6,657 nt of DNA from Marinosulfonomonas sp. GTDB lineage: Bacteria; Pseudomonadota; Alphaproteobacteria; Rhodobacterales; Rhodobacteraceae. Each line of letters starts with the position of its first letter. Positions within the stretch are counted from its first letter, which is position 1. Both the position numbers and the translations under genes were made by a program. The stretch covers positions 1 to 6,657 of the forward strand of contig WGBJ01000059.1 of assembly GCA_015494385.1 (NCBI GenBank), written 5' to 3'. The notes under the pieces are model-generated. The model searched no databases, was not told the origin of the DNA, and saw only the letters and a list, made by a program, of their open reading frames with translations. This document shows, piece after piece, positions 1 to 5,845 of this stretch.

Positions 1-54
1 ATCGGGGAAAATCCGGCCAATGCAATGCTGTTGATGCGGTCGCTGTTTTCCTGA
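1..54 (+). CDS. Possible 3' end of a rightward gene cut by the window edge
   Basis: Frame 1 is open from the first base to a TGA at 52-54 and would give a C-terminal tail of 17 residues, IGENPANAMLLMRSLFS. The stop sits directly against the stop codon of the leftward transporter gene (55-57), a tight convergent arrangement that is common in compact bacterial chromosomes. The tail is too short to identify a family, and an open stretch of 17 codons can occur by chance in GC-rich DNA. No terminator hairpin is visible between the two stops. Confidence 0.3.
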   Translation: MGENPANAMLLMRSLFS

Positions 55-1116
55 TCAGGCCGGCAGTGCAACCCGCCGCTGGTCCAGCAGGTAATCGGTG
101 GCCATCGCCCCGACCCACATAAAGAACAGCGCCAGCCATGCGGTGCCGGCCATGATTGATGTGCCGGTCACACCGTTGCCAATCGCACAGCCTCCCGCCA
201 GCATCCCGCCAAAGCCCATCAGCACCGCCCCAAACATCGAACGGCGCATGTTGGCTTCATTCTCGAACCCCTGAAACCTGAAATCCCGCGCGATCACAGA
301 GGCCATGAACGAGCCAAGGAACACGCCGGGCACCAGCCCGATGTCGAATTTCAGGATGGATGTGCTGTCCAGTGCGAACATCAGTGTATTGGCCGAGGGG
401 CCGGTAAAGGTGGCACTGGTGACGGTGATCGGGTCAAAACTGACTTCGGAGAGGTTGAACGTCAGCAGATAGCCAACCGCCACAGCAAAACCGACGCCCG
501 AGGCAAAGACCAGCCGCATGGTGCTCATCTGGTTGCGCCGCGCCTGATAGATGGCGTAACCGGCCAGCACGATGCCCAGGGCAAATCCGCCCCAGTCGGG
601 CAGGTGGAATTCGGCCAGCAAGTCCATATTTTGCCCGCCCTTGGTGGTCCAGAGGGCCGCCAGCCAGTTGCGCAGGGGGGCCAGCCAGCTGTGCAGGCTC
701 ATCTGGGCAACCACGGCGAAAATCAGCCCCGAAACGACGCTGCGCAGGTTGCCTGTGGCCGCCAGCACCAGCAACCGGCCCGAACAGCCGCGCGACAAAA
801 CCATACCAACACCAAAGATCAAGCCGCCGATGATGGCGCCCGACCATGATCCGGGCACGGCCATGATGCGCGCTTCTTCCACCCGCATAAGGCCCAGCAG
901 GTCCGCGCCCTGCACCCAGAACAGGGCGGTGGAAAAGGTCAGCAGCCAGACGGTCACACTTGGCCCGATCTGGCCGCGGGCAAATTCGATCGTGGCGGCG
1001 CGCAGACAAAACCGCGAGCGCTGACCGGCGATGCCGAAAATCACGCCGGTGATCAGGCCGAACAGGGCGGCTGTGGGGTTTTCGCCCAGCCATTCAACAA
1101 GGGGCAGAATGTCCAT
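55..1116 (-). CDS. YeeE/YedE-family sulfur-compound transporter (membrane protein)
   Basis: This 353-aa, very hydrophobic protein fits the YeeE/YedE (Sulf_transp) family, whose characterised members (TsuA/YeeE) take up thiosulfate through the inner membrane using a relay of conserved cysteines. About nine hydrophobic segments are visible. The family-type cysteine motifs are RSRFCLR (Cys37), SRGCSGR (Cys111) and GGCAIGNG (Cys310). The two Gly-rich Cys motifs lie in the two halves of the protein, matching the internal two-fold repeat of full-length members; shorter half-size homologues (PmpA/PmpB type) are not what is seen here. The ATG at 1116 is preceded by GAGG at a suitable distance. No tusA/yeeD-like sulfur carrier gene adjoins it. 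The gene is divergent from an MFS permease and shares an intergenic region holding an FNR-type box. The family is confident; the substrate (thiosulfate or another sulfur species) is inferred from the family. Confidence 0.88.
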   Translation of the reverse strand: MDILPLVEWLGENPTAALFGLITGVIFGIAGQRSRFCLRAATIEFARGQIGPSVTVWLLTFSTALFWVQGADLLGLMRVEEARIMAVPGSWSGAIIGGLIFGVGMVLSRGCSGRLLVLAATGNLRSVVSGLIFAVVAQMSLHSWLAPLRNWLAALWTTKGGQNMDLLAEFHLPDWGGFALGIVLAGYAIYQARRNQMSTMRLVFASGVGFAVAVGYLLTFNLSEVSFDPITVTSATFTGPSANTLMFALDSTSILKFDIGLVPGVFLGSFMASVIARDFRFQGFENEANMRRSMFGAVLMGFGGMLAGGCAIGNGVTGTSIMAGTAWLALFFMWVGAMATDYLLDQRRVALPA

Positions 1117-1145
1117 TATATCCTCGGGGTCGCTGCGTTATCGGC

Positions 1146-1187
1146 TACATATTCTAATTTGTGATTATGATCCTTGATATAGATCAC
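1146..1187 (-). promoter_or_regulatory. FNR/FnrL-type box and candidate promoter for the leftward transporter
   Basis: The sequence TTGAT-ATAG-ATCAC at 1174-1187 matches the FNR consensus TTGAT-N4-ATCAA at nine of ten fixed positions. Read on the minus strand, a hexamer TATGTA at 1151-1146 would set the start of transcription near 1139 and put the centre of the box at -41.5, the classical class II activator position. An overlapping alternative is TAGAAT at 1156-1151, closer to consensus but giving a centre near -36.5. In the opposite direction, the same geometry for the MFS gene finds no credible -10 element. The box is directly seen; that it is bound by FnrL (or a Dnr/NnrR relative), and that it acts on the transporter, is inference. 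Confidence 0.5.
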
Positions 1188-1233
1188 GATTGCAACACTG
1201 GAGTCTTGCGGCCAATGCGCCTAAGGGAGGGAT

Positions 1234-2475
1234 ATGAAAACACGCAGGAAACTTGTCACCCTGGAACAGGCGCAGACGTTGCCCTTTTGGCAGCGACCGA
1301 TTTTCCTGTTGTTTCTGATGTCGGCCGCGATGCCCGTCGCCTTTGCCACATGGGGCGCGTTGCTGAATAATTTCGTGATTGATAAGGCAGGATTTACCGG
1401 CGTTGAAATCGGCTGGCTGCATTCAGTGCGCGAAATCCCGGGGTTTCTGGCGGTCGGGGTGATTGCGTTGATCGTTTTCATTCGCGAACAGGTTCTGGCG
1501 GCTGTTTCACTGTTGCTGCTGGGGGTTGCGACGGCATTGACGGCGCAGTTCCCTTCGCTTGGGGGTATTCTGACGATCACCATGCTGTCCTCGATCGGTT
1601 TTCACTATTACGAAACGGTCAACCAGTCGCTGCAATTGCAATGGATCGACAAGGCCCGCGCACCACATGTTCTGGGGTGGATCGGGGCTGCCGGTTCGGC
1701 GGCAACACTGGTGTCCTATGTGTTGATTGTGCTGACCTGGCGCGCTTTTGATCTGAGCTATAATTTTGTCTATATGGTGTCGGGCGGGTTCACCGCGCTG
1801 GTCGCGATCTTTGCTCTGGTGGCCTATCCGCAGTTCGAGGCCCCGCATCCCCAGACGAAAAAATTTGTGCTGCGCCGGCGCTATTGGCTGTATTACGCCT
1901 TGCAGTTTATGGCCGGCGCACGGCGGCAGATTTTCGTGGTTTTCGCGGGCTTTATGATGGTCGAGAAATTCGGCTTCAAGGTGCACGAGATCACAGCCCT
2001 TTATTTAATCAACCTGATTGCCAACATGGTGTTTTCCCCGCTGATGGGGCGCGCTGTGGGCCGGTTCGGGGAGCGCCGCACGCTGATTTTTGAATATGTC
2101 GGGCTGGTGATTGTGTTTTCGCTATATGGGGGGATCTTCTATTTTGGCTGGGGCGTGGTGCTGGCGGCGACGCTGTATGTGATTGACCACATGTTCTTTG
2201 CGCTGGCCTTTGCGTTGAAAACCTATTTCCAGAAAATCGCCGACCCGCAGGATATTGCCCCCACGGCGGCTGTCGCGTTCACCATCAACCATATCTCGGC
2301 GGTGTTTTTGCCCGCCCTGCTGGGGTATCTTTGGGTCACCGCACCGGGCGGGGTGTTTGCCCTTGCGGCGGGGATGGCGGCAACGTCTCTGGCCCTTGCC
2401 CTGATGATCCCGCGTCATCCCGAAAAAGGGCATGAAACGATATTTGCCCATAAAACCGTGGTGCCGGCGCAGTAG
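1234..2475 (+). CDS. Major facilitator superfamily permease, substrate unknown
   Basis: A 413-aa polytopic membrane protein with about 12 hydrophobic segments, the usual MFS size and layout. After a charged N-terminal tail (residues 1-20) come six segments to about residue 198, then a basic cytoplasmic loop (about 202-216, including KK and RRR), then six more to about 392 and a hydrophilic tail. A motif-A-like loop [11 protein letters not shown] at 272-282 fits the loop between helices 8 and 9; the matching loop between helices 2 and 3 is degenerate. The ATG at 1234 follows a strong AGGGAGGG ribosome binding site. No substrate can be read from the sequence. It is divergent from the YeeE/YedE transporter and lies 59 bp before msrA. 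A role with sulfur or redox compounds is only a guess from that neighbourhood. Confidence 0.85.
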   Translation: MKTRRKLVTLEQAQTLPFWQRPIFLLFLMSAAMPVAFATWGALLNNFVIDKAGFTGVEIGWLHSVREIPGFLAVGVIALIVFIREQVLAAVSLLLLGVATALTAQFPSLGGILTITMLSSIGFHYYETVNQSLQLQWIDKARAPHVLGWIGAAGSAATLVSYVLIVLTWRAFDLSYNFVYMVSGGFTALVAIFALVAYPQFEAPHPQTKKFVLRRRYWLYYALQFMAGARRQIFVVFAGFMMVEKFGFKVHEITALYLINLIANMVFSPLMGRAVGRFGERRTLIFEYVGLVIVFSLYGGIFYFGWGVVLAATLYVIDHMFFALAFALKTYFQKIADPQDIAPTAAVAFTINHISAVFLPALLGYLWVTAPGGVFALAAGMAATSLALALMIPRHPEKGHETIFAHKTVVPAQ

Positions 2476-2490
2476 CGCTGTCGGGTTTTT
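2464..2490 (+). terminator. Weak terminator-like hairpin at the end of the MFS gene
   Basis: Overlapping the stop codon of the MFS gene is a small stem (CGGCGC at 2465-2470 with GCGCTG at 2475-2480, four-base loop AGTA, one G-U pair), followed after a few bases by TTTTT at 2486-2490. The stem is short and the T run is not adjacent to it, so leaky or no termination is equally possible. If it works, msrA would depend mostly on its own promoter in the AT-rich 2491-2515 stretch. Confidence 0.25.
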
Positions 2491-2534
2491 ACGGCTATAT
2501 ACAGATATATCCGTTTGCAACCAAAGGAGCACCG

Positions 2535-3188
2535 ATGTTTTCCACGCTGCACAAGAAATCCGCAATGGTCGCACCCGAAGACGCCTTGCCGGGCCGTCCT
2601 GATCCTGTCCCGACCGCCGAAGCCCATTTTCTGACCTCCCGTCCGCTGAAATCGGACGTGCCCGAGGGCATGGAGCAAGCCATGTTCGGCATGGGCTGTT
2701 TCTGGGGGGTGGAACGGATGTTCTGGCAAATCAAAGGTGTCTGGCTGACGATGGTGGGCTATGCGGCGGGCTATACGCCCAACCCCACCTATGACGAGGT
2801 TTGCACGGGTCAGACCGGCCACAACGAAGTGGTGCGGATCATCTTTGATCCGGACGTGGTGAGCTACGAAGCCCTGCTGAAAACCTTTTGGGAGGGGCAT
2901 GATCCGACGCAGGGGATGGGCCAAGGCAATGATCGCGGCACGCAGTACCGGTCGGGTATCTATACCTATTCCGGCGAACAGCTGGCACAGGCCGAAGCCA
3001 GCCGCATCGCCTTTGCGCCCAGACTGGAAGAGGCCGGATTCGGGGCGGTTTCAACCGAAATCCTGCTGGCGCCGGAATTTTACTATGCCGAGGACTATCA
3101 CCAGCAATATCTGGCCAAGAACCCTGCCGGGTATTGTGGCATTGGTGGCACAGGGGTGAGTTGCCCGATTGGAATGACGGCGGGCTGA
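2535..3188 (+). CDS. msrA: Peptide methionine (S)-S-oxide reductase MsrA
   Basis: A 217-aa protein that aligns along its whole length with the long (E. coli type, 212 aa) form of MsrA, which reduces methionine-S-sulfoxide in oxidised proteins and free methionine using thioredoxin as electron donor. The catalytic motif [12 protein letters not shown] places the nucleophilic cysteine at Cys55. Other hallmarks are [12 protein letters not shown] (Cys90), [20 protein letters not shown] (117-140 region) and [10 protein letters not shown] (183-192). The resolving cysteines lie in the tail [12 protein letters not shown] (Cys201 and Cys210), one residue further apart than in E. coli. The N-terminal segment with [11 protein letters not shown] is also E. 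coli-like, supporting the ATG at 2535, which follows AAAGGAG. The enzyme is expected to be cytoplasmic, as no signal peptide is seen. The gene lies between an MFS permease and prmA and may be transcribed alone or with the permease. Confidence 0.96.
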   Translation: MFSTLHKKSAMVAPEDALPGRPDPVPTAEAHFLTSRPLKSDVPEGMEQAMFGMGCFWGVERMFWQIKGVWLTMVGYAAGYTPNPTYDEVCTGQTGHNEVVRIIFDPDVVSYEALLKTFWEGHDPTQGMGQGNDRGTQYRSGIYTYSGEQLAQAEASRIAFAPRLEEAGFGAVSTEILLAPEFYYAEDYHQQYLAKNPAGYCGIGGTGVSCPIGMTAG

Positions 3189-3196
3189 ACCCCGCC
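3179..3196 (+). other. Short GC hairpin over the msrA stop codon
   Basis: GGCGGG at 3179-3184 can pair with CCCGCC at 3191-3196 around a six-base loop that contains the msrA stop codon. There is no T run after it, so it is not a standard intrinsic terminator; it could stabilise the 3' end of the msrA mRNA or simply reflect GC-rich sequence. Confidence 0.25.
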
Positions 3197-3226
3197 CTAC
3201 GGCTTGACCTTGCCTTGGGTAGAGCC

Positions 3227-3341
3227 TAAAGCGCTTTGCGTTTGATCTGAACCGGCATGACCGCCGAACGCCATTGCTCTGGCAATCGCTGCCTCGGCGG
3301 TCATGCCGGTGCTTGTATCAAATGAAACGCAAAGCGCTGTA
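3227..3341. repeat. Long imperfect inverted repeat, MITE-like or structured intergenic element
   Basis: Two arms face each other over most of the msrA-prmA gap. The outer 14 bases AGCGCTTTGCGTTT (3230-3243) are perfectly complementary to 3325-3338, and the inner 17 bases ACCGGCATGACCGCCGA (3251-3267) to 3294-3310. Between them lies an uneven internal bulge (7 nt at 3244-3250 against 14 nt at 3311-3324). The 26-nt centre carries a further small stem, ATTGC (3273-3277) with GCAAT (3282-3286). The outer ends are flanked by TA at 3227-3228 and 3340-3341, each one base from the arm, which would fit the TA target duplication of IS630/mariner-type MITEs, although two bases prove little. No coding frame of note lies inside. 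As RNA it would fold into a long rod ending about 30 nt before the prmA start. Multi-copy status cannot be judged from one window. Confidence 0.8.
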
Positions 3342-3372
3342 ATTGCGCAACAGATTTGTATCGGAGATCCCC

Positions 3373-4248
3373 ATGCCCACATTCACAGCCCTGACCACCT
3401 TGAACGGGCAACAGCCGGCCGAAGCGCTGGGCGAGGCGCTGGAACGGCTGGTGCCCGAACCCACAGGCGTCGGCGTGTTCGAGGTCGAGGATGGCTCGGG
3501 CATCTGGGAGGTTGGCGGCTATTTCGTCGAGAAACCGGACGAGGCCGGGCTGGCGCTGCTGGCTGCGGCCTTTGAGGCCAAACCCTTTGTGGTGTCGGAA
3601 CTGCCCGAGGTCGACTGGGTGGCGCATGTGCGCCGCGAATTGTCGCCGGTGCAGGCGGGGCAGTTCTTTGTCTATGGCAGCCATGATGCCGATAAAGTGC
3701 CCGAAGGATCGGTTGCATTGCTGATCGAGGCCGCGATGGCCTTTGGCACCGGCCACCACGGCACCACGCTGGGCTGTTTGCAGATGCTGGACCAGTTGGC
3801 GAATGACGGGTTTGTCGGCGAAAATGTGGCCGACATCGGTTGCGGGACAGCGGTGCTGGCGATGGCGGCGGCGAAAATCTGGCCCAATCCGGTGCTGGCC
3901 AGCGATATTGACGTGCAGGCGGTGGATGTGGCCCGCGCCAATGTGGCCGGCAATGGTCTGGACGGGCGGGTGATCTGTGTCGAGGCCGCCGGGTTCGACG
4001 CGCCGGAATTGAAACAGGCCGCCCCCTTTGATCTGGTCTTTGCCAATATCCTGAAAGGCCCGTTGATCAGTCTGGCACCGGATATGGACGATTCGGTCAA
4101 AAATGGCGGATATGCGATCCTTTCGGGTATTTTGAACGAACAGGCACAGGAAGTCATTGATATTTACACGTTAAACGGGTTTGGTTTGGTCGGGAAACGC
4201 GAAAATGGAGAGTGGACGACGCTATTATTGCGGCGGAATCCTGCTTAG
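3373..4248 (+). CDS. prmA: Ribosomal protein L11 methyltransferase PrmA
   Basis: A 291-aa class I S-adenosylmethionine-dependent methyltransferase of the PrmA family, which methylates lysines and the N-terminus of ribosomal protein L11 in the cytoplasm. Residues 1 to about 115 form the divergent L11-recognition region and the rest is the Rossmann-like catalytic domain. Visible family motifs are AFGTGHHGTT (123-132), the SAM-binding motif I VADIGCGTAVLAMAA (152-166), the acidic end of strand 2 SDID (177-180) and FANILKGPLISLAP (223-236), whose NILxxPL element is typical of PrmA. Length is close to the E. coli enzyme (293 aa). The start was placed at the ATG at 3373 because GGAG at 3363-3366 lies seven bases before it; a TTG at 3343 in the same frame has no better signal and would add ten unconserved residues. 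The gene stands alone downstream of a long inverted repeat. Confidence 0.93.
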   Translation: MPTFTALTTLNGQQPAEALGEALERLVPEPTGVGVFEVEDGSGIWEVGGYFVEKPDEAGLALLAAAFEAKPFVVSELPEVDWVAHVRRELSPVQAGQFFVYGSHDADKVPEGSVALLIEAAMAFGTGHHGTTLGCLQMLDQLANDGFVGENVADIGCGTAVLAMAAAKIWPNPVLASDIDVQAVDVARANVAGNGLDGRVICVEAAGFDAPELKQAAPFDLVFANILKGPLISLAPDMDDSVKNGGYAILSGILNEQAQEVIDIYTLNGFGLVGKRENGEWTTLLLRRNPA

Positions 4249-4344
4249 TCATTGTGTCCGACTACGTAAAACGCCATACTTGTCTAAATTACGCCACATT
4301 TGGACGTTCTCATAATTTATTAATGGTTACATAGTGAGGCTTTT
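4249..4344 (+). promoter_or_regulatory. AT-rich leader before the small membrane protein gene
   Basis: This 96-bp gap is clearly richer in A and T than the flanking genes and has no coding frame or hairpin of note, which suggests a promoter for the downstream gene. CATAAT at 4311-4316 matches the -10 consensus at five of six positions, but no good -35 hexamer lies at 16-18 bp; TTGGAC at 4300-4305 is a good -35 match whose partner -10 would be poor. GAGG at 4335-4338 is the ribosome binding site of the next gene. The exact promoter is therefore not settled. Confidence 0.3.
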
Positions 4345-4692
4345 ATGGCTGACCCAAATATGAAAGACTTCGGCAAGCGGGTGAAACGCATTAACAAGCG
4401 TCACAACAAGCTTGCAAACGGATATATCGCATCGGTGAACCACGACGGCTTGATTGTCGCCAAGGTTCGGCGCAGTGGCCCGCGGTTCCCATGGAAGGGT
4501 GTGGCCCTTTGCTTTGTTGCGTTCTTTATCTTTAAGGGCTTCCTTTTGGTGCAACTGGGCGAAGCAACATTCAACGACCGTGTGGAAAAGCTGCAGTCAG
4601 GCACTGTTGTAGAGCAGGCCGGGGCATATGCCATGTCGGCGGATCCGCTGACAAAATGGATTGCCGGCCAGATTACATCTCGGCTGCGCTAG
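4345..4692 (+). CDS. Small single-pass membrane protein of unknown function
   Basis: I do not recognise a named family for this 115-aa protein. The N-terminal part (1-50) is basic, with lysine/arginine clusters such as KRVKRINKRHNK (11-22), and is likely cytoplasmic. It is followed by one hydrophobic segment, about residues 51-69 (WKGVALCFVAFFIFKGFLLV region), and a soluble part of about 45 residues that would face the periplasm under the positive-inside rule. The C-terminal region has mixed charge and helical character, with no cysteine pairs or enzymatic motifs. The ATG at 4345 follows GAGG at 4335-4338, and codon use matches its neighbours, so it looks like a real gene. It lies 96 bp after prmA, probably with its own promoter, and ends 18 bp before a strong terminator hairpin. 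It may be a lineage-restricted Rhodobacterales protein; that is inference. Confidence 0.8.
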   Translation: MADPNMKDFGKRVKRINKRHNKLANGYIASVNHDGLIVAKVRRSGPRFPWKGVALCFVAFFIFKGFLLVQLGEATFNDRVEKLQSGTVVEQAGAYAMSADPLTKWIAGQITSRLR

Positions 4693-4710
4693 ATCATATA
4701 CATCATCACA

Positions 4711-4743
4711 AAAAAGCCGCGCCCGTAACAGGCGCGGCTTTTT
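4711..4743. terminator. Bidirectional intrinsic terminator between convergent genes
   Basis: A perfect 13-bp stem (AAAAAGCCGCGCC at 4711-4723 with GGCGCGGCTTTTT at 4731-4743, seven-base loop) has eight GC pairs bordered by an A tract on one side and a T tract on the other. It lies between the stop codons of the rightward small membrane protein gene (4692) and the leftward DUF1127 gene (4763), so it can stop transcription from both. This is the best-formed terminator in the window. Confidence 0.93.
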
Positions 4744-4762
4744 CGTTTGAACTGTGCAAAGT

Positions 4763-4996
4763 CTATCTGTGGATTGTCAGATAGGGAATGTCGCCACGGG
4801 TCAGGCCGATGTCTTCCAGCGCATAGTCCGATAGTTTGGACAATTCGGCGCGGGTTTTGCGGGCGCTGTTCCAGTTGGCAAAAGATGTGCCAAGATCAGC
4901 GATGAATGTGGTCAGGCGGTATACTGCGCGGGAAATGCCCAGATCGGAACCGCGTGCACCGTCGACCAGCAGACGGGTGTTGTTATAGACAGTCAT
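4763..4996 (-). CDS. Small DUF1127 (YjiS-like) protein
   Basis: A 77-aa protein whose C-terminal half (about residues 36-71) carries the DUF1127 pattern: NWNSARKTRAELSKLSDYAL followed by EDIGLTRGDI. The arginine-rich helix and the LSDxxLxDIGLxRxDI signature are characteristic of this family, which is often present in several copies in alphaproteobacteria. Family members have been linked to RNA maturation and turnover (CcaF1 of Rhodobacter sphaeroides) and to phosphate and carbon metabolism in Agrobacterium. Whether this copy does the same is inference, and no CcsR-like small RNA is visible beside it. The start at 4996 was chosen because AGGAAG (5003-5008) precedes it by six bases and homologues are short; the same frame runs on to 5125, but that extension is unconserved and sits in the promoter area. 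It shares a terminator with the convergent gene and is divergent from ruvC. Confidence 0.9.
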   Translation of the reverse strand: MTVYNNTRLLVDGARGSDLGISRAVYRLTTFIADLGTSFANWNSARKTRAELSKLSDYALEDIGLTRGDIPYLTIHR

Positions 4997-5059
4997 GTTC
5001 GTCTTCCTTTTTTCGGGTGTTGGATGCAGCGATGTGCTGTTGTTAATTACTGAAATGGC

Positions 5060-5088
5060 ATCTAGGCCTTGGACCTTGGCCAAACAAG
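5060..5088 (-). promoter_or_regulatory. Candidate promoter for the DUF1127 gene, heat-shock-sigma-like
   Basis: On the minus strand, CTTG (5088-5085) is followed 18 bases later by CCTAGAT (5066-5060). The same region can be read as TTGTTT, a 17-bp spacer and TAGATG for the housekeeping sigma factor, but both hexamers are weak. The CTTG-N18-CCTAGAT spacing resembles RpoH-type promoters, and the R. sphaeroides DUF1127 gene ccaF1 is reported to be RpoH-dependent. It would give a leader of roughly 55 nt. The spacer holds the near-palindrome GGCCAAGGTCCAAGGCC. The assignment is inference. Confidence 0.28.
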
Positions 5089-5248
5089 CCGGTGAAACCG
5101 CATACCCAATATGCGTTTTGCGCATGGCTTAAGGGGTGGTTAAAGGTTTGTAAATTAAGGCAAAATCAAGATGGGCAGAGGTCGTATTTGGCCTGCGGGA
5201 TGTCGAATTTTGCCGTTAAACCAACAAATCGGGCAGAATATTAATTCT

Positions 5249-5298
5249 TTGTTCACACAGCTTTCCATTTGGCAAATGTTCCCCTTTCGTGCTAGACG
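5249..5298 (+). promoter_or_regulatory. Candidate ruvCAB promoter with two near-match LexA boxes
   Basis: The alphaproteobacterial LexA operator is GTTC-N7-GTTC. Two sites here match seven of the eight fixed bases: GTTC-N7-TTTC at 5251-5265 and GTTC-N7-GTGC at 5278-5292. A plausible -35 TTGGCA (5269-5274, five of six to consensus) pairs with a weak -10 TAGACG (5293-5298) at 18 bp, so the second box would lie between the two elements, where a bound repressor blocks RNA polymerase. SOS control of ruvCAB is established in several bacteria. Neither box is perfect, so regulation by LexA here is an inference. Confidence 0.35.
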
Positions 5299-5338
5299 TT
5301 GCGCAAAGGCAACAAAGCCGGCGGCAGCGAGGAGCAGT

Positions 5339-5845
5339 ATGCGCGTTATCGGAATTGATCCGGGGTTGCGAAACCTTGGCTGGGGGGTGATTGACGTTGC
5401 CGGTTCCCGTCTGGGGCATGTGGGCAATGGTATTTGCCATTCCGCCGGTGATGATCTGGCGGCGCGCCTGTTATCGTTGCACACACAGCTTAGCGAAATC
5501 ATGGCACGGTTTTCCCCCGATACGGCGGCGGTCGAGCAGACCTTTGTCAACAAGGATGGCGCGGGCACCCTGAAGCTGGGGCAGGCGCGCGGCATTGCCA
5601 TGCTGGTTCCGGCGCAGGCGGGTTTGAGTGTCGGGGAATACGCACCGAACAAGGTTAAGAAAACCGTGGTTGGTGTGGGCCATGCCGACAAGGGGCAGGT
5701 GGCACATATGGTGCGCTTGCAACTGCCCGGGGTGGAGCTGGCCGGGCCGGATGCGGCGGATGCTTTGGCGATCGCGATTTGCCATGCGCATCATGTGCAA
5801 TCGGCGGGGCATTACGCGGCAGCACTAAAGAGGGCAAGCGCATGA
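5339..5845 (+). CDS. ruvC: Holliday junction resolvase RuvC (crossover junction endodeoxyribonuclease)
   Basis: A 168-aa RuvC, the dimeric Mg2+-dependent nuclease that cuts Holliday junctions symmetrically and finishes recombinational repair together with RuvAB. The four catalytic acidic residues are all present at the same numbering as in E. coli: Asp7 in [10 protein letters not shown], Glu66 in AAVEQTF, and Asp138 and Asp141 in [16 protein letters not shown]. Basic residues Lys107 and Lys118 also coincide with the E. coli DNA-binding lysines. The start at 5339 is fixed by GAGGAG at 5329-5334 and by the conserved N-terminus; the frame stays open upstream to 5171, but that part is not RuvC-like. 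The stop overlaps the ruvA start (ATGA at 5842-5845), which indicates translational coupling. Confidence 0.97.
   Translation: MRVIGIDPGLRNLGWGVIDVAGSRLGHVGNGICHSAGDDLAARLLSLHTQLSEIMARFSPDTAAVEQTFVNKDGAGTLKLGQARGIAMLVPAQAGLSVGEYAPNKVKKTVVGVGHADKGQVAHMVRLQLPGVELAGPDAADALAIAICHAHHVQSAGHYAAALKRASA

Larger units (their letters stand above)
4997..5338. other. 342-bp divergent intergenic region between DUF1127 and ruvC
   Basis: No supported gene lies here. From left to right it holds the DUF1127 ribosome binding site (5003-5008), an AT-rich stretch, the candidate DUF1127 promoter (5060-5088), a small dyad GCATA-N5-TATGC (5100-5114), an AT-rich stretch (about 5125-5165) in which I find no clear element, and the ruvC promoter area with two LexA-like motifs (5249-5298). 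It is less GC-rich than the genes around it. I see no tRNA, no clear small RNA with its own terminator and no insertion sequence. Open frames in this region are fortuitous upstream extensions of the two flanking genes. Confidence 0.7.

Noticed and set aside
434..1093. 219-codon open frame on the minus strand inside the sulfur transporter gene
   Set aside because: It is a shadow in another frame of a well-supported gene; its translation is rich in Arg, Pro, Gly and His, with no family signature, as expected for GC-rich antisense or shifted frames.
2497..2510. ATATA-N4-TATAT dyad upstream of msrA
   Set aside because: It is only five A/T pairs per arm in an AT-rich gap; it is more likely part of a promoter than a specific operator.
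2415..2924. 169-codon antisense open frame across the MFS end and msrA
   Set aside because: It runs opposite to two strongly supported genes and through their intergenic gap; the composition is typical of GC-rich shadows.
3343..3372. TTG start for prmA, ten codons upstream
   Set aside because: The ATG at 3373 has GGAG seven bases before it, while the TTG abuts the inverted repeat and adds residues with no family support.
3672..4157. 161-codon antisense open frame within prmA
   Set aside because: It is the mirror of a clear PrmA coding frame, with no ribosome binding site and no recognisable domain.
4997..5125. In-frame upstream extension of the DUF1127 gene by 43 codons
   Set aside because: The ATG at 4996 has a good ribosome binding site and gives the usual short family length; the extension is low-complexity promoter-area sequence.
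5171..5338. In-frame upstream extension of ruvC by 56 codons
   Set aside because: It is not RuvC-like and lacks a convincing ribosome binding site; the ATG at 5339 has GAGGAG and restores the exact E. coli catalytic residue numbering.
5779..5841. Earlier in-frame start for ruvA inside ruvC
   Set aside because: The conserved RuvA N-terminus [10 protein letters not shown] begins at 5842, and the ATGA overlap is typical of this operon.
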